64,000 nucleotides of DNA from Candidatus Omnitrophota bacterium (GCA_023818695.1 JAMWCF010000001.1:186001-250000); one strand, 5' to 3'. Counted from the stretch's first letter, positions 32,215 to 40,910 are shown. Program-made: numbers and translations. The notes: generated by a model not told the origin, from the sequence alone.

Positions 32215-34639
32215 GATTTTGTTGAACCCGACCGAGGAATCGGTGCTGGAGCAGGAGGTCCGCCGCCATGTCCTGATCACTCCGTGGGACAAGCTGATCG
32301 ATCTGGTTGTCGACCCGGTCTACAACTGGGGCCGTCGGAATTCCCTGTGGCCCCTCCAGTTCGGACTGGCCTGCTGTGCCATCGAGATGATCTGCACCGC
32401 CGCCAGCCGCTACGACATAGCCCGTTTCGGAGCGGAGCTTTTCCGGGCCTCTCCCAGGCAGGCGGACCTGATGATCGTTTCCGGGACGGTCACCAAAAAG
32501 ATGGTCCCGATGATCGTCCGTCTGTACGACCAGATGCCGGAGCCCAAGTATGTGATCTCCATGGGGGCCTGCGCCACCGCTGGTGGACCTTTCAAAGAGG
32601 GATACAACGTTGTTTCCGGGATCGACAAATTTCTTCCCGTCGACGTTTACATCGCCGGCTGTCCCCCGACCCCGCAGGCCCTTCTGCACGCGCTGATCAC
32701 CCTCCAGGAAAAGATCAGCCGCCAGTCGGTACGGGATGTGCGCTGGTACAAACCGGGTCCCGCGCATGAGATCCCGGTGCCGGTTCTGGGGCCGGATCTG
32801 ATCGATGTCCGCCGGACGGATGAGATCCGGGCCTGCGTCGCCCCGGTTTCCACCCCCGCTCCCCCCGCTTTCATTGCGGCGCCGAAATTGACGGCCGCAG
32901 CGGCTGATGGAGCTTCTGTGAGAGCTGTGGAAGTAGCCTCCCGCCTCAATGAAGCCATCGGGGCAGGAGGTGCTGTGCCGTCCGGGCAGTCTGTGGTAGT
33001 GGATCCCGAACTGCTGGACAAAGCAGGCAGATACCTGAAGCTTCAACCGGACCTGAATTACGATTACCTCGCCAATCTGACCTGCGTTGACTACCAGGAC
33101 TGCTACGAGCTTGTCTATCACCTCTATTCCATCGGCCGGCCTTCGTCAGACCCCCTGTGCCTGAAAGCCAGGGCCGACAAGAGGAACCCGCACGCCATCT
33201 CCCTGACGGGGGTATGGCCCGGCGCCGACCTTCAGGAGAGGGAAGTGTGGGACCTGTACGGCGTTCGGTTCCACGGGCATCCGAACCTGAAACGAGTCCT
33301 GATGTGGGAAGGGTTTGAAGGGCACCCGATGCGTCGGGATTACCTGGAGCCGTATTATGAGGCCGCTGGGAAAATCTTTCCGAGCCGCTGGAAGGAAGGG
33401 CGCCATCAAAGGGCGGAGGAAAGGGTTCCCCTGGGGGACAACGTGAAATACCCGCCCGGTTTCGATCCCTCGGCGTACCGCCCCCAGCCGGAGCTGTTTA
33501 AGCCGGTCACTTCGAAATCAGTAGACCGGCTGAAGACCGACATGATCGCCGTCAATCTCGGTCCCCAGCATCCCTCCACACACGGCGTTTTTAGAATGCG
33601 TGTCGTCCTGGACGGGGAAAGGATCCGGGCGCTGGAGCCGGTGATGGGCTACATGCACCGCAACCACGAAAAGATCGGCGAACGAAACACCTACATCATG
33701 AACTTCCCCTACACCGACCGGCTTGATTACATCTGCTCCATGTCCAATAACCTGGGCTACGCCGTGACCGTGGAGAAGATGATGGGGGTCAAGCCCTCCG
33801 AACGGGCGGAGTACATCCGGGTCATCATGGCGGAGCTGACCCGCTTAGTCAACCATTTCTGGTCCATCGGGTTTCTCCTGAACGACCTGGGCGCCTTCTT
33901 CACCCCGGCCCTGTATGCCATTGAAGAGAGGGAGTTGATCCTCGATCTGTTTGAAATGGCGGCCGGCTCCCGAATGATGTGCAATTACATGCGGTTCGGT
34001 GGTGTGGCGGCGGATTTGCCGGAAGAGTTTCTTCCCATGGCCGACCGACTCGTCCGAGAGCGCCTGCCCAGGGCCATCGAGACGCTGGATGGCTATCTCA
34101 CCAGGAACGATATTCTGCTGGACCGATGCAAGGGGGTCGGCATACTTCCAAAAGACGCAGCCGTCGCTTTTTCCGCAGCCGGGCCGGTTCTTCGGGGTTC
34201 CGGCGTGGCGTACGATGTCCGGCGGGCCGAACCGTATTCCATCTATGACCGCTTCAAGTTCGATATCCCCTCATTACCGGACGGAGACGTCTACGCCCGG
34301 TACAGGATCCGGATCGCCGAGATGCGGGAATCGCTGAAGATTCTCCAGCAGGCGATCCGGGAGATCCCCTCCGCCGCCGGGGAAGCGGAGCCGGCCAAGA
34401 AGCTCTGGAACATTCGGGTTCCCGCGGGCGAATACTACGGGCGGGTCGAGAACCCGAAAGGGGAACTTGGCTTCTACATCGTCAGCGACGGGACCGACCA
34501 CCCGTACCGTTACCACGTGCGGGCTCCTTCCTTTATCAATCTGACCGCGCTGGAACTGATGTGCAAGGGACATTTGGTGGCGGACGTGGTCGCCATCCTT
34601 GGATCGATCGATATCGTCCTGGGAGAGACAGACCGATGA
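32201..34639 (+). CDS. nuoBCD: NADH-quinone oxidoreductase subunit B/C/D fusion
   Basis: An 812-residue three-part complex I subunit. Residues 1-190 are NuoB with cluster N2 ligands Cys58/Cys59, Cys124 and Cys154 (CC, GAC, GCPP). A Pro/Ala-rich linker (about 195-265) leads to NuoC (about 265-410, with EREVWDLYGVRFHGHP), then NuoD (about 440-812, with GPQHPSTHG near its start). NuoCD fusions are well known; a further NuoB fusion is less common. NuoB and NuoD form the quinone-reaction site at the membrane interface. nuoI, nuoA and nuoH follow with 1-4 bp overlaps. Its start is coupled to the DUF255 gene. Confidence 0.93.
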   Translation: MAGGKILLNPTEESVLEQEVRRHVLITPWDKLIDLVVDPVYNWGRRNSLWPLQFGLACCAIEMICTAASRYDIARFGAELFRASPRQADLMIVSGTVTKKMVPMIVRLYDQMPEPKYVISMGACATAGGPFKEGYNVVSGIDKFLPVDVYIAGCPPTPQALLHALITLQEKISRQSVRDVRWYKPGPAHEIPVPVLGPDLIDVRRTDEIRACVAPVSTPAPPAFIAAPKLTAAAADGASVRAVEVASRLNEAIGAGGAVPSGQSVVVDPELLDKAGRYLKLQPDLNYDYLANLTCVDYQDCYELVYHLYSIGRPSSDPLCLKARADKRNPHAISLTGVWPGADLQEREVWDLYGVRFHGHPNLKRVLMWEGFEGHPMRRDYLEPYYEAAGKIFPSRWKEGRHQRAEERVPLGDNVKYPPGFDPSAYRPQPELFKPVTSKSVDRLKTDMIAVNLGPQHPSTHGVFRMRVVLDGERIRALEPVMGYMHRNHEKIGERNTYIMNFPYTDRLDYICSMSNNLGYAVTVEKMMGVKPSERAEYIRVIMAELTRLVNHFWSIGFLLNDLGAFFTPALYAIEERELILDLFEMAAGSRMMCNYMRFGGVAADLPEEFLPMADRLVRERLPRAIETLDGYLTRNDILLDRCKGVGILPKDAAVAFSAAGPVLRGSGVAYDVRRAEPYSIYDRFKFDIPSLPDGDVYARYRIRIAEMRESLKILQQAIREIPSAAGEAEPAKKLWNIRVPAGEYYGRVENPKGELGFYIVSDGTDHPYRYHVRAPSFINLTALELMCKGHLVADVVAILGSIDIVLGETDR

Positions 34640-35268
34640 AAATCTACGGTCTGGAGCTGATCCGCGGTTTAGGCATCACGATGGGCCGGTTCATTACCAC
34701 CTATACGGTCGGGTTTCGCCGGACCTTCTCAAATCGGCTCCGGGGGCATGTCCGGCAGGATGTCTCCCAGAAAGGGATTTTCACGGTCCAATACCCGGAG
34801 GAGCGGCTGCAACTCCCGGAGCGGTTTCGGGTTCTGCCGGTTCTGATCTTCGATGGTAAAGAGGGTGAGCGATGGAGTCAGGAAACGGAACGATGCACGG
34901 CCTGTGGGATCTGCGCCAAAGTCTGCCCGCCGCAGTGCATCTGGATCGTACAGGGCAAGGATGCTTCGGGCAAGGCAGTCCCGAAGGCCTCCGAGTTCAC
35001 CATCGACACCGATGTTTGCATGAACTGTGGGCTCTGCGCCGAATTCTGTCCCTTCGATGCGATCAAGATGGATCACCGCTTCGAGATTGCCACCGAGGAG
35101 CGCTGGGTGTCGCATATTCACGATATCGATAAGCTTCATGTCTCAACGGAGTATTACGCTAAAACCCACCCAAAGGCGTGGGCGAAGGAAGAGGCCAAGA
35201 GGCACGCTGAAGCGCAGAGGAAAGCGGCCGCTGCCGCGGCAGCAAAAAATGTGGAAAAGAAAGCATGA
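34636..35268 (+). CDS. nuoI: Complex I subunit NuoI
   Basis: A 210-residue protein with ATG 34636 overlapping nuoD (ATGA). Two [4Fe-4S] motifs, CTACGICAKVCP and CMNCGLCAEFCP, form clusters N6a and N6b of the peripheral arm, delivering electrons to NuoB. The C-terminal 45 residues are an Ala/Lys-rich helix beyond the core domain. Its upstream position relative to nuoA is unlike the standard A-to-N order. Confidence 0.92.
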   Translation: MKIYGLELIRGLGITMGRFITTYTVGFRRTFSNRLRGHVRQDVSQKGIFTVQYPEERLQLPERFRVLPVLIFDGKEGERWSQETERCTACGICAKVCPPQCIWIVQGKDASGKAVPKASEFTIDTDVCMNCGLCAEFCPFDAIKMDHRFEIATEERWVSHIHDIDKLHVSTEYYAKTHPKAWAKEEAKRHAEAQRKAAAAAAAKNVEKKA

Positions 35269-35630
35269 GTGACTACCGGATTTACCTGTTTTTAGCTCTG
35301 TTTATGATCGGCGCGCTGGTGGTGCCGGTTCTGCCGATCGCGGTCGCCCGCTTTATCGCCCCCAGAAAACCCGGGTCGATTAAAACGGAGCCGTACGAAT
35401 GCGGAACGGTCACCGAGGGGGACGTTTGGGTCCAGTTCAAGCTGCAGTATTACATCTTCGCGATCCTCTTCGTTGTCTTCGACGTGGAGGCCCTCTTCCT
35501 GTTTCCCTGGGCGGTGGTGTTCAAGGAGGTGGGGCCGGAAGGGTTGATCGCCATGGTGGTTTTTATCGGCATCCTGACTCTAGGACTGATCTATGCATGG
35601 CAGGAGGGGGTCCTGGAATGGGAGACATAA
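35265..35630 (+). CDS. nuoA: Complex I subunit NuoA
   Basis: A 121-residue membrane subunit with three predicted helices. Signature KTEPYECG and QYYIFAILFVVFDVE place it as NuoA/ND3, which lines the quinone channel entrance. It overlaps nuoI by ATGA and nuoH by TAATG. It appears between nuoI and nuoH, not first in the cluster as usual. Confidence 0.92.
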   Translation: MSDYRIYLFLALFMIGALVVPVLPIAVARFIAPRKPGSIKTEPYECGTVTEGDVWVQFKLQYYIFAILFVVFDVEALFLFPWAVVFKEVGPEGLIAMVVFIGILTLGLIYAWQEGVLEWET

Positions 35631-36739
35631 TGCCCCAGTGGTTCTCGATCGTTCTGCTGGATATCCTCAAGATGGCCCTCATCCTGGCGGTGGTCCCGCC
35701 TTGCATGATGTACACGACCCAGCTGGAACGCAAGGCGATCGCCCGGATCCAGGACCGGTTTGGTCCGAACCGGGTCGGCCCGTACGGCCTCGCCCAGCCC
35801 TTCGCCGACATGATCAAAATGCTGGTCAAGGAGGACATCGTCCCGAAGGGCTCCGACAAACTATGCCACCTGCTGGCCCCCCTGCTCATTGTCGTTCCGT
35901 CCCTTTTCTTGTTCACCCTGCTGCCGTTCGGACCGGGCTTCATCGCAGCCCCCATCTCAACCGGCCTGCTTTTTTTTATGGCGCTCGGGTCGACGGGAAC
36001 GCTGGCGATTTTTACCGCCGGATGGACCTCCCGGTCCGCTTTCCCCCTTTTGGGGGCCATCCGCAACGCCGCCCAGCTGATCGCCTACGAAGTGCCGTTC
36101 GTGCTGGCGTCGGCGGTGATCCCCATGATCGTCGGTTCCCTGCGAATGACCGATATCGTTATGGCCCAGTCGGTTTCCGGCTGGTTCATTTTCACCCCCT
36201 GGGGGTTCACCGCGTTTCTGCTGCTTTTCACCGCGGGCTTAGCGGAAGTCAACAGGACGCCGTTCGATCTGCCGGAAGCGGAGTCGGAGCTTGTGGGCGG
36301 TTTCCACACCGAGTACAGCGGCATGAAGTTCGGACTTTTCTATCTGGCGGAATACGTCAGCACCATCGCCCTGGCGGTCCTTCTGTCCGTTCTTTTCTTC
36401 GGCGGATGGGCCGGGCCGAGGATCCCGTTTCTGCCGGCCCTGGGCAGCGCCATCCTCTGGATCAGCATGAAATCGTTTCTCCTCGTTTTCGTGACCATCT
36501 GGATTCGAGGAACATGGCCCCGCTTCCGCGTGGACCGGCTGATGGGCTTCGCCTGGAAGGTCATGATCCCCGTGGCGCTGGCGAATCTTGTGGGCGCGGC
36601 GGTCTGGTTCTATTGCCCCGGTTTTATCGGAACGGCGGTTTCCGCTGTGCTGGTCGTATCTGTTTTCCTGCTGACTAGCCAACTGTGGGCTGCTCCGAAA
36701 CCGGTTTTAACCACCACATGGGCGGACCAGACCAGCTAG
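35630..36739 (+). CDS. nuoH: Complex I subunit NuoH
   Basis: A 369-residue membrane subunit with about eight helices. ATG 35630 overlaps the nuoA stop and the protein starts at MPQWFS; an upstream extension inside nuoA would add non-homologous sequence. It carries RIQDRFGPNRVGPYG and the EVNRTPFDLPEAESELVGG segment that lines the quinone cavity. No nuoE, F, G, J, K, L, M or N follows in the window; the next genes are ferredoxin-type proteins. Confidence 0.93.
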   Translation: MPQWFSIVLLDILKMALILAVVPPCMMYTTQLERKAIARIQDRFGPNRVGPYGLAQPFADMIKMLVKEDIVPKGSDKLCHLLAPLLIVVPSLFLFTLLPFGPGFIAAPISTGLLFFMALGSTGTLAIFTAGWTSRSAFPLLGAIRNAAQLIAYEVPFVLASAVIPMIVGSLRMTDIVMAQSVSGWFIFTPWGFTAFLLLFTAGLAEVNRTPFDLPEAESELVGGFHTEYSGMKFGLFYLAEYVSTIALAVLLSVLFFGGWAGPRIPFLPALGSAILWISMKSFLLVFVTIWIRGTWPRFRVDRLMGFAWKVMIPVALANLVGAAVWFYCPGFIGTAVSAVLVVSVFLLTSQLWAAPKPVLTTTWADQTS

Positions 36740-36744
36740 CGGAG

Positions 36745-36776
36745 TTGACAAAAGAGGGAAGCTTTGGGAACATAAC
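36745..36776 (+). promoter_or_regulatory. Candidate promoter before the Rieske gene
   Basis: A perfect TTGACA at 36745-36750 lies between nuoH and the Rieske gene. Possible -10 boxes at 36768-36773 (GAACAT, 17-bp spacer) or 36771-36776 (CATAAC, 20-bp spacer) are poor. It would let the Rieske/ferredoxin genes be expressed apart from nuo. Confidence 0.35.
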
Positions 36777-36791
36777 AAAGTTGCGCGTTGC

Positions 36792-37106
36792 ATGGGAAAA
36801 TTCGTCAAAGTCGCTAGAATTCAAGATGTCCCCTCCGGGCAGGGCACCATGGTTGAGGTCGAAGGTCTGCAGATTGGCCTCTTCAATAGTGATGGAACTT
36901 TTTATGCCATCGACAACGTTTGCACCCATGCGGGCGGGTCCCTGTCGGTAGGGTTGGTTGAGAACGGCAGGGTGGCGTGTCCGTGGCATGGCGCCTGGTT
37001 CGACCTCAAAACCGGGGCCGCTTTGTCGCCGCCGGCGTCGGAAGGGGTCCGATTTTACCCGACGCGGGTTCAGGGAACCGACATTGAAATAGAGCTTGAG
37101 GATTGA
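36792..37106 (+). CDS. Small Rieske [2Fe-2S] protein (NirD-like)
   Basis: A 104-residue soluble Rieske ferredoxin. The cluster motifs are CTHAGG and CPWHGAWFD (two Cys, two His). It has no membrane anchor or catalytic domain, so it is an electron carrier or a subunit partner, as in NirD or dioxygenase ferredoxins. It lies between complex I genes and a degenerate sulfite/nitrite-reductase-like gene, suggesting local electron-transfer partners. Confidence 0.87.
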   Translation: MGKFVKVARIQDVPSGQGTMVEVEGLQIGLFNSDGTFYAIDNVCTHAGGSLSVGLVENGRVACPWHGAWFDLKTGAALSPPASEGVRFYPTRVQGTDIEIELED

Positions 37107-37152
37107 AGGAAGCCGGCATTTATCTCACTTACAACAAGGGGGGAAAGAGCGA

Positions 37153-37464
37153 ATGGCCTATGTGATTACAGGAAAGTGCTTGGGTGAACAATATGCCTCC
37201 TGCGTCGAGGTCTGCCCTGTCGATTGCATCTACCCCGGAGACTACAAGGGGGAGAAGTTTATGGTCATCGACCCAGAAATCTGCATCACCTGCGGCGCTT
37301 GTCTGCCTGTGTGCCCAATCGGCGCTATCGTCGAATCGGAAGATTACGATCAGGCATTCGCGAAAATAAACGCGGAGCTGGCCCCGAGTTTCAAGGGGAA
37401 TCCAAAAGTGACACCCCGGCCCTCCAACGATCCTCCCAAGAAACCGACCAACAAGCTGGTTTAG
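37153..37464 (+). CDS. 7Fe/8Fe ferredoxin
   Basis: A 103-residue ferredoxin with ATG 37153, preceded by an AAGGGGGGAA ribosome site. Two cluster motifs are present: C-X7-C-X3-CPVDC in the first half (a 3Fe-4S/4Fe-4S pattern with an expanded loop) and CITCGACLPVCP in the second. The Pro/Lys-rich C-terminus is not conserved. It is a low-potential electron carrier, and its position beside NADH-module-free nuo genes makes it a candidate donor to complex I. Confidence 0.9.
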   Translation: MAYVITGKCLGEQYASCVEVCPVDCIYPGDYKGEKFMVIDPEICITCGACLPVCPIGAIVESEDYDQAFAKINAELAPSFKGNPKVTPRPSNDPPKKPTNKLV

Positions 37465-37484
37465 GAAGTTTGTTCTCGATCCTC

Positions 37485-37527
37485 CGCGGGCTTCTTCCCG
37501 GACGAAGGGGGAAGAGGCCCGCGTTTT
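37485..37527 (+). terminator. Intrinsic terminator after the ferredoxin
   Basis: CGCGGGC at 37485-37491 pairs with GCCCGCG at 37517-37523, with inner pairing of CTTCCC to GGGAAG, followed by TTTT. It ends the nuo/ferredoxin transcript 15 bp before the next gene. Confidence 0.75.
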
Positions 37528-37541
37528 AATCTTGGAAGAAA

Positions 37542-38468
37542 ATGACCGATTTCCCGGAGTCCGGAATACGCCTTTCTTTCCCTGACAGGACTGTCACATC
37601 CGCCCAGCTGAAAATGATCGCCCGGCTCGTTACGGAGGAAGCGGGGGACCGGGCCGACATCCACGGCAGCGGGCAGATCGTGATCGACGGCATTCTCCCG
37701 TCGAAGAGGGAGGTTCTCCTGGGGGAATTGGCGGCGGCGGGTGTTCAAACCGCCGGTCCCGCGGGGGTGGAGCCGGCGGATGTCCAGAGGGATACGGCAG
37801 GCATACGGGAGCAGTCCCATTCGGAGCTGTTTTCTATCGGAATTCCGGTCCCGCTGGCCCGGCTTTCCGGCGCGCAGCTTCGCAAGGCGGCTGACGCGGC
37901 GGAGCGGTACGGTGTCGGCACGATCCGGTTAACGAAGGAGGGGGTTCTGGTTTTTCCGGATGTGTCCAAAGAGAAGGTGGCCAACCTTCTGGAAGGCCTT
38001 CAAGGCGTCGGTCTGGGAGTGGACGTTCCTGCCATTGTGCGGGGGGCCTCTGTCTGCGTCGATACCCCCTTCCAGGGAGGCGTGGTGAATGAAGCCAAGC
38101 GTTTCTTGAAGGGGATCGTCGATCACCTGCAGGCGAGGGTTCCATTGAGCGAGCCGTTTAGCATTCGTTTATGTGCGCATACCCACGATTGCTCGTTCGT
38201 GGGTACCGCGCATATCGGATTGGCGGCGCGTCGGCCGGAGGGAAGCGCGCAGACCTCCTGGTTGTTCGATCTGACGGCCGGCGGTCGGCCGGTTGCACAG
38301 GGGATCTCCGGCGCCGAGATCATCGTCCGTCTAGAGCATCTGCTGGCCGGTTACAAGAAGTCCAGGAAACCGGGCGAGGATTTCCATCTGTTCTGCGCGA
38401 GGGTTGGCGAGGAGCATCTCCAAAAGATATCGGAGCTGGCTCACCCAGAACCGGATGCGGTTGCATGA
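37542..38468 (+). CDS. Nitrite/sulfite-reductase-like protein with degenerate siroheme site
   Basis: A 308-residue protein. Residues 95-150 resemble the ferredoxin-like half domain of nitrite/sulfite reductases (IPVPLARLSGAQLRKAADAA, VGTIRLTKEGVLVFP). Residues 165-230 line up with the siroheme/[4Fe-4S] segment: VCVDTPFQ in place of CPxxxxC, then CAHTHDC in place of CPNxC. One of the four usual Cys is missing and the second half of a full reductase is absent. It is therefore probably not a standard siroheme reductase. Ferredoxin, Rieske and ThiO neighbours suggest a redox partner or a biosynthetic role. Confidence 0.6.
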   Translation: MTDFPESGIRLSFPDRTVTSAQLKMIARLVTEEAGDRADIHGSGQIVIDGILPSKREVLLGELAAAGVQTAGPAGVEPADVQRDTAGIREQSHSELFSIGIPVPLARLSGAQLRKAADAAERYGVGTIRLTKEGVLVFPDVSKEKVANLLEGLQGVGLGVDVPAIVRGASVCVDTPFQGGVVNEAKRFLKGIVDHLQARVPLSEPFSIRLCAHTHDCSFVGTAHIGLAARRPEGSAQTSWLFDLTAGGRPVAQGISGAEIIVRLEHLLAGYKKSRKPGEDFHLFCARVGEEHLQKISELAHPEPDAVA

Positions 38469-39589
38469 AGACGATTATTGTCGGAGCCGGGGTCATCGGG
38501 CTGGCGGTCGCGGATGAGCTGTGCCGTCGCGGCGTCGAAGTTGTCGTCCTGGACAAGGCCCCGGGATTTGGTACGGAGGCCTCCGCGGCCGCCGCTGGAA
38601 TCTTGTCCCCCCAAGGGGAAGCCAAGGGGCCAGGACCTTTCTTCGATCTTTTGACGGCCGGCTTTCAGCTGATCCCTGAAACCGTCGCTCGTCTTCAGGC
38701 CGTGACCGGCGTCGATATCGAATACAAGGCTAACGGGATGCTAGGACTGGCCATGTCCGATGATGACGAGAAGGAGTTTGAGTACCAGATGGACTGGCAG
38801 AAACAGATCGGCGTTCGGTTCGAACGCCTGACCCGCGAACAGGTGCGGGATATGGAGCCGGCCGTGGACGGCCCGGTCCGCTGGGGGGTTTGGTGGCCGC
38901 AGACAGCGCAGATGAACAACCGGAAAATGGCGCAGGCCTATGCCCTCGCCGTTGAAGCGCAGGGTGGGACCATCCGACCTTCCGTGGGAGCGATCAGGTT
39001 CCTCTCCCGCGGATCCCGGGTGACAGGGGTGGCCACGGAGCAGGGGTTGGTGGAAGGGGATTGGGTGGTGAACTGCGCCGGGGCCTGGGCCGGTTTTGAC
39101 GGCTCCCTGGGGTTCGATCTTCCACTGATTCCGGTCAGGGGGCAGATCATTGAATTTCAAACATCCGTCCCCCTCATCCGGCGGGTCGTGAAAACGCCGG
39201 CGTCATACCTCGTTCAGCGGTCCAATGAACGGTTGATTGCCGGAACGACGGTGGAGAAGGCGGGATTCGACAAAAGGGTCACCGAGGAAGGGAAAAAACA
39301 GATCCGAAAAGGGGTCATCGAAATGGTTTCACGGGTCGCCTCCCTGCCGGAAAACCAGGCGTGGGCCGGTTTGAGGCCGGGAACGCCGGACGGCCGGCCG
39401 ATTTTAGGCCGGACGCCTTTGGACGGCCTGCTGGTCGCTGCGGGGCATTACAGGAACGGTGTTCTCCTGGCGCCGCTGACCGGCCGGCTCATCGCGGATC
39501 TGATTGCAAAAGGAACATGTTCCATTGATTTGATGCCGTTTTCAGCGTCACGGTTTCAAAAACAGGATTCATTGTCAAAAGGAGGGTAA
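38465..39589 (+). CDS. thiO: Glycine oxidase ThiO (FAD-dependent amino acid oxidase)
   Basis: A 374-residue DAO-family enzyme with ATG 38465 overlapping the previous stop. It starts with an FAD motif VGAGVIGLAVADEL and has SAAAAGILSPQ, the C-terminal WAGLRPGTPDGRPILG and GHYRNGVLLAPLTG, which are ThiO hallmarks. It oxidises glycine to iminoacetate for the thiazole ring of thiamine. No other thiazole genes (thiS, thiG) are in this window, so a related amine oxidase role is possible. Confidence 0.85.
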   Translation: MKTIIVGAGVIGLAVADELCRRGVEVVVLDKAPGFGTEASAAAAGILSPQGEAKGPGPFFDLLTAGFQLIPETVARLQAVTGVDIEYKANGMLGLAMSDDDEKEFEYQMDWQKQIGVRFERLTREQVRDMEPAVDGPVRWGVWWPQTAQMNNRKMAQAYALAVEAQGGTIRPSVGAIRFLSRGSRVTGVATEQGLVEGDWVVNCAGAWAGFDGSLGFDLPLIPVRGQIIEFQTSVPLIRRVVKTPASYLVQRSNERLIAGTTVEKAGFDKRVTEEGKKQIRKGVIEMVSRVASLPENQAWAGLRPGTPDGRPILGRTPLDGLLVAAGHYRNGVLLAPLTGRLIADLIAKGTCSIDLMPFSASRFQKQDSLSKGG

Positions 39590-39592
39590 CAC

Positions 39593-40156
39593 ATGGTGAC
39601 AGTAGGACAGAAAGTTCCAGATTTCGAGATTCAGGCATATCATGCTGGTGACATCCAATGGATCCGTTCATCCGACTACAGGGGAAAATGGATTGTTCTC
39701 ATTTTCTATCCGGCGGATTTCACCTTCGTCTGCCCGACCGAACTGGAGGAGGCCGCGGAACTGTATGAAGAGTTCAAGAAACTCGGCGCTGAGATTTTGA
39801 GCGTCAGCACCGACACGGCTTACGTCCACAAGGCGTGGCACGATCAATCTCCGTCTATCAAGAAGATCAAATTCCCGATGGTGGCCGATCCCACTGGCAA
39901 TCTGTGCAGAACGTTCGGCACCTACCTGGAGGACAAGGGCCTCTCCTTGAGAGGGTCCTTCATCATCGATCCGGACGGTGTCCTGAAGACGGTCGAAATT
40001 CACGACAACTCGATCGGCCGCAGCGGTCAGGAGCTGCTCCGGAAGCTGCAGGCGGCGATCTTCGTCAGGGAAAACCGCGGCGAGGTGTGTCCCGCTAGCT
40101 GGCGTCCGGGCAAGCAGGCCATGAAGCCCAGTCTCGACCAGGTGGGGAAGATATAG
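39593..40156 (+). CDS. ahpC: AhpC-type 2-Cys peroxiredoxin
   Basis: A 187-residue peroxiredoxin with a strong AAAGGAGGG ribosome site. The peroxidatic Cys lies in DFTFVCPTE and the resolving Cys in EVCPASW, with ADFTF and a conserved Arg in NLCRTFG. It reduces H2O2 and alkyl hydroperoxides. No AhpF flavoprotein is nearby; trxB at 14973 could recycle it. It is followed by two consecutive terminators. Confidence 0.93.
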   Translation: MVTVGQKVPDFEIQAYHAGDIQWIRSSDYRGKWIVLIFYPADFTFVCPTELEEAAELYEEFKKLGAEILSVSTDTAYVHKAWHDQSPSIKKIKFPMVADPTGNLCRTFGTYLEDKGLSLRGSFIIDPDGVLKTVEIHDNSIGRSGQELLRKLQAAIFVRENRGEVCPASWRPGKQAMKPSLDQVGKI

Positions 40157-40159
40157 GAA

Positions 40160-40182
40160 CCGGCCCCGCGCCGGCTCTTTTT
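40160..40182 (+). terminator. First ahpC terminator
   Basis: A 5-bp G-C stem (CCGGC at 40160-40164 with GCCGG at 40170-40174) is followed by CTCTTTTT. It lies 3 bp after the ahpC stop. Confidence 0.65.
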
Positions 40183-40240
40183 AGGCAACCTCCGATTTCC
40201 TGTGATATATACTACAGGGAAAGGAGGTTGCCTCTTTTTT
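40183..40240 (+). terminator. Perfect 11-bp hairpin with T run that contains the next gene's ribosome site
   Basis: AGGCAACCTCC (40183-40193) pairs perfectly with GGAGGTTGCCT (40223-40233); CCTGT/ACAGG also pair inside the loop, and CTTTTTT follows. The 3' arm includes AAAGGAGG at 40220-40227, the only Shine-Dalgarno for the ATG at 40242. The stem would both terminate readthrough and hide the ribosome site. A TATACT box sits in the loop at 40208. Confidence 0.75.
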
Positions 40241-40241
40241 A

Positions 40242-40910
40242 ATGAAAAACGCGCATAAGCCGGGCGCTTCGGGACTTTATTTCGGAGCTGGTCTCTTCCT
40301 GCTCGGGGCTTTGACCACGTTCATCGTCATCTCCAACAGCAAGATGCCTCCCGAAAAACCGCTCATCACTGCTCCGGCCGTTGCATCCCTCGCCGCCGGG
40401 CGAAGCGCAGGAGACCCCTCGGCCCCGATCCAGATCATCGAGTACAGCAACTTCCACTGCAAGGGCTGCGCTTTCATGCAGCCGTATGTAGAGTCTCTCC
40501 TCAAGGAGCACGGGTCGAAAATCTACTACCAGTACAGGCATTTCTCCCATCCGAGGGACAAAAAGACCTTCCTGGCCCACATGGCGGCCCAGGCCGCCGC
40601 TCAGCAGGGAAAATTCTTCCCATACAAGAAAAAACTGTATGAATCCCAGGAAGAGTGGATGGCGGTCGAGGACCCGATCCCGCTTTTCATGAAGTACGTG
40701 GAAGAACTTCATTTGGACCGCACTGCTTTCCTCCGGGCCGTGAAGGACAAGGGAACCCAAAAAATCATTCTTGCCGATCTGGAAGAGGCCAGAAAGGTTG
40801 GGATCCGCGTCACCCCCTCGTTCATCATCAACGGCGAGGTCGCGATGGGCGGCAAAGCGTTTAAAGAAAGGATCTCCCAGCTTCTTGGAGAACCAGTTGA
40901 AAAAAACTGA
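40242..40910 (+). CDS. Membrane-anchored DsbA-family thiol:disulfide oxidoreductase
   Basis: A 222-residue protein with one N-terminal membrane segment (about 11-31) and a DsbA/DSBA-like thioredoxin domain outside. The redox motif is CKGC (Cys73-Cys76), preceded by EYSNFH, and the cis-Pro loop is VTPSF. Such proteins form or isomerise disulfides in the periplasm. It is followed by, and overlaps by 14 bp, a MauE-like membrane gene, a common partner arrangement. Its ribosome site lies inside the terminator hairpin just upstream. Confidence 0.85.
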   Translation: MKNAHKPGASGLYFGAGLFLLGALTTFIVISNSKMPPEKPLITAPAVASLAAGRSAGDPSAPIQIIEYSNFHCKGCAFMQPYVESLLKEHGSKIYYQYRHFSHPRDKKTFLAHMAAQAAAQQGKFFPYKKKLYESQEEWMAVEDPIPLFMKYVEELHLDRTAFLRAVKDKGTQKIILADLEEARKVGIRVTPSFIINGEVAMGGKAFKERISQLLGEPVEKN

